Origin: Pyrrhoderma lamaoense
Lineage: Eukaryota; Basidiomycota; Agaricomycetes; Hymenochaetales; Hymenochaetaceae
Reading direction: 5' to 3'
Assembly (NCBI GenBank): GCA_002794735.1
Contig: NBAZ01000009.1
Coordinates: 620,001 to 684,000 of the forward strand
DNA length: 64,000 bases
Positions 38,102 through 53,656 of this stretch are shown piece after piece. The position numbers and the translations under genes were made by a program. The notes below the pieces were generated by a model. That model saw only the letters and a list, made by a program, of their open reading frames with translations. It was not told where the DNA came from and did no database searches. Numbering within the stretch: the first letter of the stretch is position 1; every line of letters starts with the position of its first letter.

Positions 38102-39068
38102 CCTTAATTGTCACGCGTCGTACACGTCTTCTCAGGCCGTTAGGGGTCGAAAGGAAAATAACAGTTTCCAGTAATGGATAGGGCAGTGGGGATCAAAACA
38201 GGCAGTTGGGAGTTGGGATGAACCGGCCTGAGGTCGAAGAACCTGTATTAGTCTGGGCTTTTCGGATAACGCGCAACGGTCCGACTTTGGAAGGTAGATT
38301 TTGTCAACAAAAGAGTGTGAATTCGCAGATAAAAAAGCGGTTTCTTTACGCACAGCTACGACCCTCTGTCGAAATGACTGTTTTTTGTGAAGCGTTAAGC
38401 TGCTGACGAACACGAACTCAAGGCAGTGGGACAAACAAAACTGCAGTTGATTTGAAAAGGGAGAGCGCGGCCCATCCAAGGACGTGGGAATATCAGGCCC
38501 CTTTGGGTTTTGGGTCTGTGTGGTCGCGAACAGATCCCTATACACAGCCTAGACTGGAACTGCAATAACAAGACCGAATATCGCCTTGAGACGTATGCTG
38601 GTAATAACATCTGGTCAAATACCATCATCTTTGCTGTATATCTATGCCCGATATCTTGAACTCGCAACGCAAAGGATATACCTGACTCCAATATTGCATC
38701 ATCTATCCAGTGAACGCGTGTAATCATATCACACGAAGACAATCAATCATTCACCGATGCTCTCTACAAGAGTGAAAACTATTCTAGCCAAAAGTTACTT
38801 ATAACTGCATTCTTGTTGGGCCATGGCATTCAAGCATTACCTCGCGTTACAACAATGCGTCGATATGTCTAATGGCTACTCTGATTTGCCTCTGTATCAG
38901 TACTACAAAAGACTGGACAGCATTCTACTTTATCAGTCCTTCTTATGAGAAGCCTTTCTCGAATCAATCCTGCATACGACGAATTATCGCTGATATGAAA
39001 GCTTATCTCACTTGGTTTCTGATCTGATCAACGGAATTTTTTATCTGGAAAATAGTGCAACACAGGAA
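38102..39068. other. Intergenic, no gene seen
   Basis: Between the PP1 start and the CBM1 gene end. Overlapping minus-strand frames at 38132-38545 and 38395-38742 lack domains and splice support. Confidence 0.5.
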
Positions 39069-40051
39069 TCAATTAACAGCTGTTGCGCCATTGTAATAGT
39101 TTAATGTCTCATCAGCGCATCCAGCCGGTGTCATATAGGCGTACCTAATAGAACAAAAACTCATTTTGAGAAAACAGGATTCTAGGCTTGATAAATGTTA
39201 CAACTCACGGGCCAAGGTTGATGTAAACCCCAGGAACTCCAGAACCGCACGCAAGGAAAGCCCCGTTGTTCTGACGCGGAATATCAGGAGCAGTCCATGT
39301 TAGACCATCACCTTGGAAAGCCCAGGTCCCTGTCGTCTCTTGTGTAGTTGCAAAGAATGTCGGGAGGTACGTGGCAGTTGCTGCCGTCGTTGTATTCACT
39401 ATGTCAAAAAGTTGGAGATATTTTTAGTTATTTGTAAACTTATTGTATTCGCATCCGATATACCGTTAAGATACAATACGCTTCCATCGGCGAGTTGCTG
39501 CTCCACTTGCCCGTCGTTAAGTTGGAACTGAGCAGCACTCGTGTAGCTACCAAATACGGCTGGTCCTGGTTGACCCGACTCCGCACTCTGGAGATATGTA
39601 TGGAAATTTGGTTCTTCCTAAAAACAACATTGACTTGTAAACTGATTTCTATAATTCCTTGATGCTGATCAACTCACAACAGCCCTTATCCAAAGATTAC
39701 CGGTAAGTAATGTTGCTCCAGTAGGTCCGGCTGTAGCAGTCCCAGAGGGTATTGACGTTACACCTCCCCCTCCAGTAGTGGATGCTATTGTGCTTGTTGG
39801 TGCAGCTGTTGTTGATCCAGATCCCGTGCCTTGTAAACACTTCAAAAATATCAATATACGCACACTTATTCTTCGTATAAACTTGCCTGACTATAATAAT
39901 CGTTAAGGACTGTACAGACCCAGCCTGATGTACAGGTAGTTGCTCCTGTCCAACCTATTCCACCGCATTGTCCATATTCGGGTGCTGATGTTTGGGCGTT
40001 TACGCCAATGCTCAGCACGGCGGTGCTCAGTGCAAGCACTAAAAAGTTCAT
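39069..40051 (-). CDS. Secreted protein with cellulose-binding module CBM1
   Basis: The protein starts with a signal peptide, [20 protein letters not shown], then a fungal family 1 cellulose-binding module: [21 protein letters not shown], with the aromatic and final Cys in NDYYSQCLQ. A Ser/Thr/Gly/Pro linker follows. The last part, about 140 residues ([20 protein letters not shown] through [19 protein letters not shown]), is a domain I cannot name; it has a few Cys and looks extracellular. Five exons. The first intron (complement 39840-39886, 47 nt) has a GC donor (CAG|GCAAGT), and its removal restores the last conserved Cys of the CBM. It probably acts on or sticks to plant cell wall. Confidence 0.9.
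39840..39886 (-). other. GC-AG intron inside the CBM1
   Basis: Donor GCAAGT, acceptor TTGAAG. Removing these 47 bases joins YYSQ to CLQGTGSGS in frame, as the module requires. No GT donor gives the same join. Confidence 0.8.
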
Positions 40052-40652
40052 ATTTTCTCGATCGAATAGAACGCTTAGAAGATAGAGGCTGCAATTCGAA
40101 GCTCTTTAGGATATATGGGTCCATGTACTGATTATCTAGTTGTCTTTAAAGTGTTGAAGGCAATCGGATAAGCATCGGTAATGAGCTGTCTAGCCAGTGA
40201 TTCAAGTATTCTCGTAAATCCGGATTAACAGTATATCTCAATATATCCGTAGTTATGTCGATATGGACTATAAGACTCATACTATAGTGCCGCTACTTGA
40301 TTGTCGGTGAAAACTCGATCTTCTATAAATTATTTATTTTTATGCCAACGCATTGCGTACCTAGTGTGTAGTGTATACGTGTATATGATTCCAATTCAAC
40401 ATTTCGTCTCTTATTTGCCTCAATAGAGCCCATATAAACGCAACTGACAAGAAATGCGTCAAACGATGAGAGCACAAGACAAGATCGTTATATTTTTAGA
40501 GATACAGTGGTACCATACCGATTTCCCACGCTGAAGATATATGATCGACACATCCGGAAAGGGAAATCGAAAAGTTGCGTTCACACTACTTTCAGTGTGA
40601 GTGTCTGTCGTGACCCATTAAGCTCATAAAAGGAGCTGATTTACTTCGAAAG
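40052..40652. other. Divergent promoter region, CBM1 protein and mL59
   Basis: About 600 bases separating two divergent start codons. No gene seen. Confidence 0.5.
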
Positions 40653-41530
40653 ATGGCAACCCAGGCCGTGCCCAAGATTATACAGCGCTTCCGTGGACGT
40701 GAACTTCAACGCATACTTAACAGTGGTGGAGCACCGCCGAGTCTTCCTTTACGCGGAACCAAGGGCTACAATGCTAAGCTAAATGAACTTCACGTCAGTC
40801 AAGTTAACATGAATATCGAGATCCAAAATCCTTTTCTTGCCCATCCGATGCGGTTTAGGAAAGAAGGAGAAAATGCTGGACGAGCTATTGGGAAATGGAC
40901 AACCCCAAAGTATTCTTTACGCAGACAAGCTGTTCTAGTCAAAGCTGCACGTGAAGCAGGCGTTTTACATCTCCTTCCCCCTGGACCGAAATGTAGTGTG
41001 GAAGAAATAGGGAATGCTGCTGAAGAAGTGGCTCGGAAGGCTAGGATAGCGGCTGAAGAAGGGGCTCAGGCACATAACGAAAGAGTTGCCAAGCTTAGTG
41101 AAAAGAAGGAGAAGACCTATAGAGAGAGGAGACGTCTTGCTCTTTTGAGGCAAAAGGATCCAAGATGCTTTAGAGTATCTAAGCTTGCTGGTGTACCCGA
41201 AGTTGTATTCCGCTGGACTGGAAAGGCACCACAATCCCGTCATAAGGGTCTTACTATCTACGAAGGACGTCGTCGTATGTTTAAGGGACACAAATGGGAA
41301 CGCCATCTTGACAAGCGCCGTGCCCAAATTGCTGTCAGAATGCGTGATATGGCTACTCGTATACAAAGATTCAAGAACGTGAGCTATTACTCCTTTTTCT
41401 TTCTTCTTGCGACAACCAGAAATACTTTTTTTTGCTGACCAACAATAACACTGTCTAGGTATACAAAAGGAAGCAGCCCAAACCTCTCGATCCGGCTCCA
41501 AGACGCAAGAAGGAGTCATTACCCTTCTAA
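40653..41530 (+). CDS. MRPL25: Mitochondrial large-subunit ribosomal protein mL59
   Basis: Two exons (40653-41378 and 41459-41530) encode 265 residues. The N-terminus, PKIIQRFRGRELQRILNSGG, and the body with LPLRGTKGYNAKLNELHVSQ, NPFLAHPMRF and KWTTPKYSLRRQAVLVKAAR match the fungal mL59/MRPL25 family. The rest is basic with a helical Arg/Lys/Glu segment and a GLTIYEGRRRMFKGHKWERH motif, ending KKESLPF. It is a structural protein of the mitochondrial ribosome. Basidiomycete members are longer than the yeast protein of about 157 residues, as here. Confidence 0.85.
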
Positions 41531-45169
<3,639 letters not shown>

Positions 45170-45462
45170 ATGAACCAGCTAATAGCATTGTCTATCCTTG
45201 TATGTGCCTCATGCTTTATAGATGGTGCCGTGGCTTTGTCTCTACCGAATGCAGTAAACCCTGAGTTCTACTTCAAGAAAGGTCTGGCTATCGGTCTTGG
45301 AAGCGGTGAATTCTATACCAAATCACTGATACCTTCTTCGAATTACTAATGATCCTATTTGTATATTGAAAGGTTTTGTACTCGGTATCATCGTTGCTTC
45401 GATAGTATGGTTTATCCTCTATTATAGGCTGAAGAAAAAAGCTACAAGGGCATGATGGTCAG
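45170..45462 (+). CDS. Tiny signal-peptide/single-span membrane protein (hypothetical)
   Basis: Starting at ATG 45170, the frame reads MNQLIALSILVCASCFIDGA, a plausible signal peptide, then VALSLPNAVNPEFYFKKGL. A proposed intron (GTGAAT at about 45307 to TTGAAAG at about 45373, with a TACTAAT-like branch) joins GLGSG to FVLGIIVASIVWFILYYRL and a KKKATRA tail. The result is about 72 residues: signal peptide, short lumenal part, one transmembrane helix and a basic tail. Without the splice the frame stops at 45349. Not recognised; the join across the hydrophobic segment is the main support. Confidence 0.45.
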
Positions 45463-45930
45463 TCCTACATATCAAAGTTACAATTAATACTATCATTGTT
45501 AGCCAAGATCAAGGGGGTATAATTTAATCAAAGACTCGTGAATCTACAATTTCCTTACCAGAACTGTGGAGGCTCTTAAGGGAATAACCACAGTGACAGT
45601 AATAATGATTTACGGCTCTTAGAATTCCTATCAACAACTTATTCTTCTTCATTAATATTGTGGTGAATCACATATACAAGTCCCGTACGGGGACCGTATA
45701 CTATGAATACATTGTACTTCGATAAAAAATATTTATTAATGGAGGCAACTACAGACTCACGAATGTGTTTCTTTTTTAACATTAATATATATCTAGCTAA
45801 GGCATGTTTTGCTAGTTGTCCTCATCAGCCATTTTGAGCTTAGGGTTGAAACTCCGCTCAATAGTATTGTCTGTAGTTGCCATTTTATGAATCACCAACA
45901 CCTCACCTCGAAAGTGATCACTATTGGAGT
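45463..45930. other. Intergenic, no gene seen
   Basis: AT-rich, including repeated short ATTAATA tracts. It may hold the 5' end of the following gene. Confidence 0.45.
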
Positions 45931-47492
45931 ATGCCACTCAGATCCCTGTTATCAGACAATATCAACGAGAGAAACTCCACTACGTTCCAAATCCTAACGC
46001 CTCGAGCTGCAGAACCCAACTCTGGAAGCGCACACATGCCACATAGAGCGATAGGCTCACAATCTATACCACAGAAGATACAAGTGAAAGATAATATGAC
46101 CCATAGCTTGAGCTCGAAGGAGAACTCACCACAATATCCTCCATCAGAACTGGGCCCCTCAAAACCGGATGGCGTGCTGAACTCAACACTTGAGAGTATA
46201 CCGGTCCCTCAGGGATCAGGAAGACCTTCAGGCATATTCTCAACTATACTATCTCGTGCAACAAAGGTCATCGTTAAAGTCAATCCTTTCTCATATTATA
46301 CAGAAGATATCAATAACTCAGACAATGTGTCAACTATATCGGTCATTCCGACTTTTGAAAATGACGTCTCTACTAGTAATGGAAACCAATCTTTCCCCAG
46401 TAATAATCATACGTCCATAGTACCAAACACCAGTGTATTAGTAGACCCTCCTCTGCTGTCTTACAATCCAGGGGCAGCGCCAGAGACTCCAACTAAAGAT
46501 TCTGCATTCAATCTCGCTCCAGTCGATTTTACCCTATCAAAGCCTCTCGGGAAAAACCCAACGGCATTTTCAAATATTTCATCATCATCCCTTATCAGAG
46601 ATCTTGGATCAGAGTATAGCTCACCATATACCACGACTGTAAACATAGGAATATCCTCGCTTACTTCCCCAGAAAGGTGTCCTAGATGTTCAGGACCTTT
46701 TAGTTCGCATAGTGCTTTCATGAACTGTGATGTTGTTTATAATTCTGGTCGTGATCCGTCTCAATCTGCTTTTGAATCGTGCATCGAATCGATGATGGTT
46801 AACAGAAATTCATCTACGATCTCGGCTAAGCATAGATCAGCAAAGAAAGCTGAGAAAAAGGCGTTAAGAAAAGCTTTGAAGGACAAGCGTTTGACTGTGG
46901 AACGAGAGAGTAGTCAAGGAGACAGGATATTGAATGATTCATCACACTTCGCATGTGGTGGACCTGGAGGGAGGCTCCCTGAACGTACAAATGGCTCATA
47001 TCGCTCAAAGAAGCAAGGTCCAAAGAATGTTCCAACAAAGCCAAAACTAGCTATTAAACGCTCGAATGATGCAGAGAGTGCATTTAAATTATACGAGAAG
47101 AGAACCGCCATCAGAGCTAGGGCTTCCCAAATTGGAGTTTATACAGAAGAAGGAGGGCAAGATATCGGCTATCTTTACTATATTTATGGGCAGCCTCCGG
47201 TTGACCGCAAGATTGATCGATGCAGAACTCTATTACTGGTGAATCTATCTCCAGAACAGCGTACAGAAGAGTTTGTCAGAAGCTGGTACAGTTTGTATGG
47301 TGAAGCGAGATATATAGAGGTCAATCAAAATAACTCAAAGCTTTAGTCGAGTTCAAGAACGTTGGTGATGCCGTCAGAGCTTTCCAGGGTCCTTTGATAG
47401 TGAGTGGCAATGGAGGATGCGAAAATACTAGGGTGGCATGGTTTGATGGACGCGAGCCTGTTTATTCTGAAATTGAAACTGCGAGGATTTGA
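45931..47492 (+). CDS. RRM-containing protein with Cys-rich motif, frame broken near its end
   Basis: A long frame beginning at ATG 45931 (MPLRSLLSDNINERNSTTFQ) encodes a Ser/Pro-rich disordered N-terminus. A Cys cluster follows, RCPRCSGPFSSHSAFMNCDV, perhaps a small zinc-binding unit, then a basic region (SAKKAEKKALRKALKDKR). Near the end is an RNA-recognition motif: RNP2-like TLLLVNLSPEQRTEEFVRSW. The frame stops at TAG 47344-47346, but the next frame continues the domain with ALVEFKNVGDAVRAFQGP (RNP1-like) and ends at TGA 47490-47492. One extra base near 47338-47345 would join them. An upstream first exon is possible. Exact family not recognised. Confidence 0.6.
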
Positions 47493-47814
47493 TATCAGTA
47501 ATTTTTTTACGCTACACACATCTATGGTTTTCATACCTCACACTACACATACAAGCCTATTTTCAAATATAAGCGATTCATGATATTGGCCACAGCTCGA
47601 GGTCCCTACTTATACTTATCTCGATATTGACCGAATATTCCAGTTTTGGACTAAGCATATCAATATAGTTATGTAAACCTTCCAGATATGTCAATACAAA
47701 TAGTGTGATTGTCAGTAATTGAGTCAGTTTCTTTCTATCCTTAAATCTTCGAACTCTGCAGGACGTATATGAAAACTCCTTAAGAGTCATCATCAACATA
47801 CAAGGTTCAGAGTC
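47493..47814. other. Intergenic, no gene seen
   Basis: Short spacer between the RRM gene and the glycosyltransferase. Confidence 0.5.
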
Positions 47815-49318
47815 ATGACGGGCAATCAGCAACAATGGCATACTCGTTGGATAATAGCTTTGTTTGTTCTGTCGGCTATGTCAATGTCCCTAATCGTTCT
47901 CTTTGTGTTATACACGCCCTCGAATTTGGTTCAGTCTCGGGTTTGCTTATTCCCACTTGGTGATTCACTGCTTTCGAATGTTTGCTCTCCGGATGGAGAG
48001 GGTGCTGTTGTTCTTGCTACTGATGAAGAGAAACTTGTGTCTGGCAACAAAACAAAGGAGCTTGGCTTTACGTTGGACGAGGAAGAAGATATAGAGTATA
48101 CGAGGACTCTGAGTATTGCATCTGCGATATATGTTGTGTCTCTTGAGAGAAGAACTGATAGAAGGGGTAGAATGGAGCTCTGAGAAAAGGTTTGGGACTG
48201 GAATGGGAATACTGGGATGCTTTAGACAAGAACGATACTTTGGTTGAAGCGATATTAAGAGCTGTCGAGCGGCAAAGAGAGATTGGAACACTACTACTAA
48301 TACTTTTGACTGGCCTTCTTCAAATACTACTGATTCTGATGAAAAAATCTGTTCTATCGAGTTCTGAATAAGTCTGAGGCGAAATTGATTACGGGAAGGC
48401 TAGAAAGTCTATCGAATGGTATGCGTCAAGGGACTAAGGAAACTAGACGACCTATACTATGTGCCACTGGAAACGACACTATTCCTACGTATGCTTCGTC
48501 TTCAAATTCATCTTCAGAAACAAATCTGGATATCCCTTTCCATATGATCTTGTCTGAAGGGATGATCGCGTGCTGGTACTCACATGCTAGTCTCATGTAC
48601 GAAATTGCGCATCGTTATGGAAGTTTGCGGATGGAGACCTGGGATGGACGAGAAGGCGTTACGGTTGTGTTTGAGGATGACGTAGATGTTGAATGGGATC
48701 TGGGAGTCGGATGCAGAAGATGTGGACAGATCTCCCTAAAGACTGGGATATCGTTATGCTAGGTACGTTTAGCACCCTATCCGAACTAGCTGATTCTTTT
48801 GTGGATATCTGTGAAGAGGGTAGGGATATAACTAATTTACATCACATTCACATATACTATATCCATGTGTATTATGAAGGTCATTGCTGGTCAAACGAAT
48901 CGACTAATCCAACTCTCAAACCAACGTCTCCTCTCCATCCGTCTTACAAACCCAAGTGTACTCACGGTTATGTGCTCTCCCCATTTGGAGCTCGTCGGAT
49001 CCTAGCCCACCTGACGTACCCACCGTTTGCATTCTCGCGCGCACTTGATCAGGCTCTCGCCCATCTGATAGTTTCCGGGCGTTTACGCGCATTCAGCGTT
49101 GTTCCTAGTGTCGTAGTACAAAAACGGTGTCCGGCTGGTACTAATATCTATGAATGTGCTAACGTTTCTTTGCTTGTTGATGGTGATGAACAATAGAAGA
49201 GGAGAAACTGGTTAGTGGTGATTCGGATATCTGGTGGAGTAAAGGCGTAAAAGGGAGTGGCTGGAGGGATTCGTTACAAGATAGTGCATTCGATCACATT
49301 TTGCGTATCAGAAACTGA
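47815..49318 (+). CDS. Glycosyltransferase family 25-like type II membrane protein, multiple frame breaks
   Basis: The N-terminus MTGNQQQWHTRWIIALFVLS is a signal anchor, suggesting a Golgi protein. The GT25 fold is clear: AIYVVSLERRTDRRGRME, then RKGLGLEWEYWDALDKND, SEGMIACWYSHASLMYEIAH, VTVVFEDDVDVEWDL (acidic metal-binding motif), LPKDWDIVMLGHCWSNES and CTHGYVLSPFGARRILAHL with ALDQALAHLIVSGRL. An intron with donor near 48760 and acceptor near 48880 joins MLG to HCWSNES. As written, five frame changes are needed (about 48179, 48286, 48363, 48700 and 49193), each cured by one additional base. Either a decayed gene or an error-rich stretch; neighbouring essential genes show the same pattern. 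Confidence 0.75.
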
Positions 49319-49521
49319 ATCACTCATAGAAAGCAGCTCCCGCAATTGTGTTAGATCTGATACCCTGTGACTATAATGAATAGAAGTATATTGTATAAAT
49401 TGGTATGTAAAATACAGATTGAGGTGCCTTTGAAAACATGCATAGCAAACAAAAAAAAATAAGAGAAGAGAAAAAGAGAAAAACAATTAATAAAAATATA
49501 CATTTCCATTATACATATATC

Positions 49522-51356
49522 CTACTGCGCCATGAGCATCTCGTACCAAGCTGTGTATTCTTCTGGTGTCATCTGCTCATCCGCGATCTCCTGGGTAACT
49601 TGAGAGAAAGGCATTGGTTTCCCTCCAACTAAAAGTAGATTGTCAGATTGGAAAGACTAGATTTCGAATCCCGAGAGGATGAAATACCATACCTTGTATC
49701 AAGGGTTCGTTATCACCCCCAATCAACGATTTCTGGGAATTTGATAGTTCGGTACTACTATCAAGATCCGTAAGGGGTGGACCACCCGAATCTGTTAACG
49801 GAGAAGGGCTAGTGACAGCACTTGAAATTTGGCTGCTTTGCGAAAAGACAGGTGTGCCTGCATTTGATCTCAACGCTTTGGATCCTTTTTCTCCATCATC
49901 TTCTAACGACCGTGAACGCTTTCTATTCCCGTTCAGGCATCTAAGTAAGCCACGTTTGGCTTTCGATCTTCTTCATCGAAATCTCCTATGAAGGGATCTA
50001 TTTGTGGTGTTTGCGCAGCAGACTGCGCTACTGAGGCTGCTTCCAAAGAAGCATAGTATTGATCGTAAACTGTAGAATGATATGATTATTCAGATGACTG
50101 ATATGACCATTGAAGCTTGTTAATGAGACTTACAATCAGCAGTATGATCAATGATGGGCTTCTTCTCCTCTTCAATGACTTCAACGTGCGACTCCACTTT
50201 GGGTTTTACCTTACCAAACCCAGCCAAAGAATCTGAGCTCTTAGACAAGCTCGATAAAATAGCTTCGTTTCCGGACAATTTTTTAGTTTGCTGATTCGCA
50301 GCCGCAACTCCCAATGCAGTAAGATCATTCGTGATTGTACTTTTTAGATGCCACGATGGTAAGAGATTCTGTTGCCTCTTAGCATCTGCTTCCTCTCCCG
50401 CTCCTTCTCCTGGTCGCTTCATCCTTATCAACTGACATCAAAACACTAATACCCAACTCCTCTCGTCTCCCATCAGCGCCAGCAATCTTCAGACCACCAT
50501 TTTGCGCCTGCTTTTGGCGTTCGACATCGTGCACGTTAGCCTTAATCCAGAGGCCAACATCAAAGGCAGGAAGTGTCATTGCCTCCGTCTTTCTTAATCC
50601 TTCCTGAATAAACTTTGTTTGGTGGTTGAAACGTTCCATTCGATCATTATTGCCCTTCGTGGCCTTTTCGTCTTCGTTCAAAATAAGCTCGTGAGGACCG
50701 CCGGGTGAGGTGGTGCATTGATTGCACAGGAACACTCCGAGCATGTAATCGATCAGGTGGTCAACTTCCAAAGGTGAGAATGTGGCCTTGCAATTCGGGC
50801 AAATGTAACCCTTGCTACCAAGTTCCTGTAGAAGAATTAGATGATTTAGATATATTTGAGATAACTTGCAAGCATACATTTCGAAGAGTTGAGTCAATTA
50901 TCCGACGCATCTCCGCTACGCGCCACTTGACAACATTACAGAAATGCTGAAAATCAATGTAGTAGTATTGACGCCCGATTGACCGTTGGGCCCCTTCCTT
51001 AAGCTCATTTTGTCGATAACTGCACATTTCTCGTATCAACAAGGAGTGGTTTCTGTAATATTGTATAGCTTACACGAGCACCAGGCGGTCATTTGTTAAC
51101 ACAGCCATTAGTCTGTTCAGCTCTTTCGCCTGCAGGCCTATTCGACCCGCAAGGTCATCGTCTTTTAAACTGCATGTGTTGATGTCGCGTTCAAAATAGA
51201 GAACTCTAGTTAAAGACACATATTTTCTGTCATGATAACTTACACTGGATGCCGAGCTAGCTGGTCCAAGATGACAACAAACCGAGGTTCGTAGAATGAG
51301 CGGGCGACGTATTGGACCAGTAATCGTAGGACCTCTTGTTCTTCTTTCGTCGCCAT
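49522..51356 (-). CDS. TFA1: Transcription factor TFIIE alpha subunit
   Basis: Large subunit of TFIIE, which recruits TFIIH to the RNA polymerase II preinitiation complex. It starts MATKEEQEVLRLLVQYVARS, with a winged-helix region including FYEPRFVVILDQLARHPV and LAGRIGLQAKELNRLMAVLT. The zinc ribbon is YICPNCKATFSPLEVDHLID with FLCNQC. Later come LPSWHLKSTITNDLTALGV and a C-terminal VTQEIADEQMTPEEYTAWYE. The written frame stops after SVLMSVDKDEA; the downstream parts need three single-base additions (about 50412-50416, 50391-50398 and 49936-49940), giving a charged helix DQEKERER-EEADAKRQQN. A nonfunctional sole copy is implausible, so sequence errors are likely. Confidence 0.92.
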
Positions 51357-52710
51357 TTTTCAACTACTAGTCTCGACAGGCGGAGCGCCGTCAGGTTCGA
51401 TACGGAGACCTGATTCTAGGCGGTTCGAACACCCACTGCTAGTCAAACGACGAGTCTTGATGTGGTTCCTCTTTGTGAAAGTACAAAGCTAAGATAATAC
51501 CGTGACAAGAGAGTTGCTGAGACGCGTTACATTACGTTAGCTCAAAATTGCATTTTTACATAATGCAGATGCTGTAATCAGGTGTTGAAACTCCGAATAT
51601 TCAATATAATTCGTTCTTGATAGAAGCTAGCGTGTTCCTTGTCATATGTGAATCTAAGCATTCAAAAAACTTGTCCTAGCTTCACTCGATTTGCTGATTT
51701 TTACACGCTGGTAAATTCATGATAAAATGTACTGACTGAAGCAATGATATTTTTGAGATAGATTGGATATTCAGCGCTAGATTGTCAGTAAAAAGTTTTC
51801 GACCCTGAGTATGTTACAATGTGTGTTATTTTCATTTTTTTATTCATTTTTTTTTCTTTTCTAAATTTTTTTAGCGAGTATTGAAGCCACATCCGGAGGA
51901 TGACATGTGTTTAATGAGGGTGATTCGAGAGCCTTCTCGATAAAAATGGAAATGTCAGCTCATGTGTATGCACCAAAGAAGGCAAGGAAGGATCAGAGTT
52001 GTACTGGCATTGGCTCTTTTTGGATGTCTCAGGCCTAGGCTAGTCCCGGCTTTTCTCGATCGATCGGGGGTGTGACTTTAAAAAAAGGACTACTAAGTAC
52101 ATGTTGATAATAGTGAAGTGTGTGTATATTAAGAGAGCATATTCTGTGATTACCATCACCCCCCCGCATAGTCACGGAACAAGTGACCATTTATGCATTG
52201 TGGCATACTAACACCCGTTGACCTGCCTGTCAGTGTCTCACTTCTTGATCATATCGTGGCTATTCAAACAGCCTAAAGTCTCTCTTGAAAACTGTTTGCT
52301 TTCCACCCATCTTGGCTACTAATCTTTCTTATCAAAATCACAACAACATTTCGATTCTGCCACAGAGACAGGGCGTGGAACGGTCAAGTGGCAAAACCAA
52401 AGGTCCTGTGGTTGTATAGTCTTGGTGAGCTTTCACATCCTCATCCTTTAATATCGTTCCATGGCATGTACTGGTTGCCACTGGAGCTGCGGAAGCGTCT
52501 CGCATGCTGCACTGTCAGATTCAAGTCCTCACATAATTATAAGTGGTCATTTTGCAGTTTCTTCCCTCGTTCGCTTCATATAATCTATCCTAGCTGCTGT
52601 TCATCGCTAGTGATCAATTTTAGAAAATACTCACGTTTGCTGTCAATTACAGGGCTTTCTCTTTTCTCTCCTTTTGTTCTGAGTTATAAACCTCTTCCTT
52701 CTCGAACCAC
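51357..52710. other. Divergent intergenic region
   Basis: 1.35 kb between TFIIE-alpha and the next plus-strand gene. A 165-codon frame at 52388-52885 is out of phase with the better-supported gene and shows no family. T-rich and C-rich homopolymers occur near 51835-51870 and 52160. Confidence 0.5.
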
Positions 52711-53656
52711 ATGCCTCTGTCTTTTTTGTTGGAAAGCGAAGTTTCCAATCCTAAGGAGTATCTTGAAGTCCGTGTTGTGTCGAGCGAGTGCTTGTACCCG
52801 CGGCCTCCACTCAGAACACACGACTCCTGCCCGGCATCTTTTTCTCTACCCATTAGTTCTACCTCTCGTGTTTCCTCTGTCGTAAATAAACCTACCAGAA
52901 GACGCCCGACTCTACCGCCGGAAACGCTCCTTTGTCATGCTTTTGGCCCATCAGCTCTCGAAAGACTGAAAAGAGCGACTGAGAATAGCTCGGAATCGAC
53001 ATCTTCGTCGACATCTTCCTGCTCCTTTTCTTCGTCCCCAATCTCTTCCTTATCATCACCTACGAGCGATAGGCCATCACTAGTACCGAAAAAGACCTCA
53101 CTTTCTTACAAGCATGATCACTTCCCTAAAACTCCCCCACCTGGGACTTTTCGCTCGGTTCCTAAACGCTCGAAACGCCCAAGTACGCACTCCATAGAGG
53201 AGGACAATTGTGTCAGTGATTCGTTAGCAAGTTTTTCCGAAGACAGTGACTCTCAAGAACGCGAACCTCTCATGTCGGCTGCACTGTGGCAGAAAAAAAT
53301 GGAGGAGAGAGTCGAGCGGAGGAAACAACACCGTAGTCTTCGCCGTGATAAATCTCTTTCACGAATTCCACTTGAGTTTGATGACTTCGAGCTTCCGACT
53401 CCATTCCATCTCCCTCCCATGATTGATATCCCCCGGTCTCCCCCCGAAGAGGGTCGACTCCCGCAAAATCGACATCCATATCCAATTGAACGTATTAGAT
53501 GAAAAGGTAGAGCCTGCATACAAGGAAGGGTTCACCACCAACGAAATTGAAATAAAAGATGAAGAAAAAGAAATAGACGCTTCTTCGGAAAAGAACTCAA
53601 GCGACATCGAGGAGTTGGTTAAACAAGTATCATCTGTGGAACTCACTGGATGGTAA
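52711..53656 (+). CDS. Disordered Ser/Pro-rich protein, acidic C-terminus (hypothetical)
   Basis: From ATG 52711 (MPLSFLLESEVSNPKEYLEV) a Ser/Pro/Arg-rich frame runs without domains through LPPETLLCHAFGPSALERLK, a Ser tract, TPPPGTFRSVPKRSKRPST and QKKMEERVERRKQHRSLRRD. It stops at 53502. The overlapping next frame continues with LNVLDEKVEPAYKEGFTTNE and an acidic stretch ending SSVELTGW. A C6 run at 53440-53445 is a natural place for a length error joining the two (one base fewer or two more). Function unknown. It is divergent from TFIIE-alpha. Confidence 0.5.

Noticed and set aside
38132..38742. Overlapping minus-strand frames upstream of PP1
   Set aside because: They overlap each other in different frames and show no family; probably promoter sequence.
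47338..48184. Programmed frameshifting at AAGCTT and GAGCTC sites (also GAGCTC at about 60655)
   Set aside because: Three breaks sit at an AGCT core, but many others do not. The same AGCT motif occurs in intact exons, and no slippery site with a following structure is common to them. Missing bases explain all cases more simply.
52388..52885. 165-codon plus-strand frame
   Set aside because: No early ATG, irregular composition, and it overlaps the better-supported Ser/Pro-rich frame starting at 52711.
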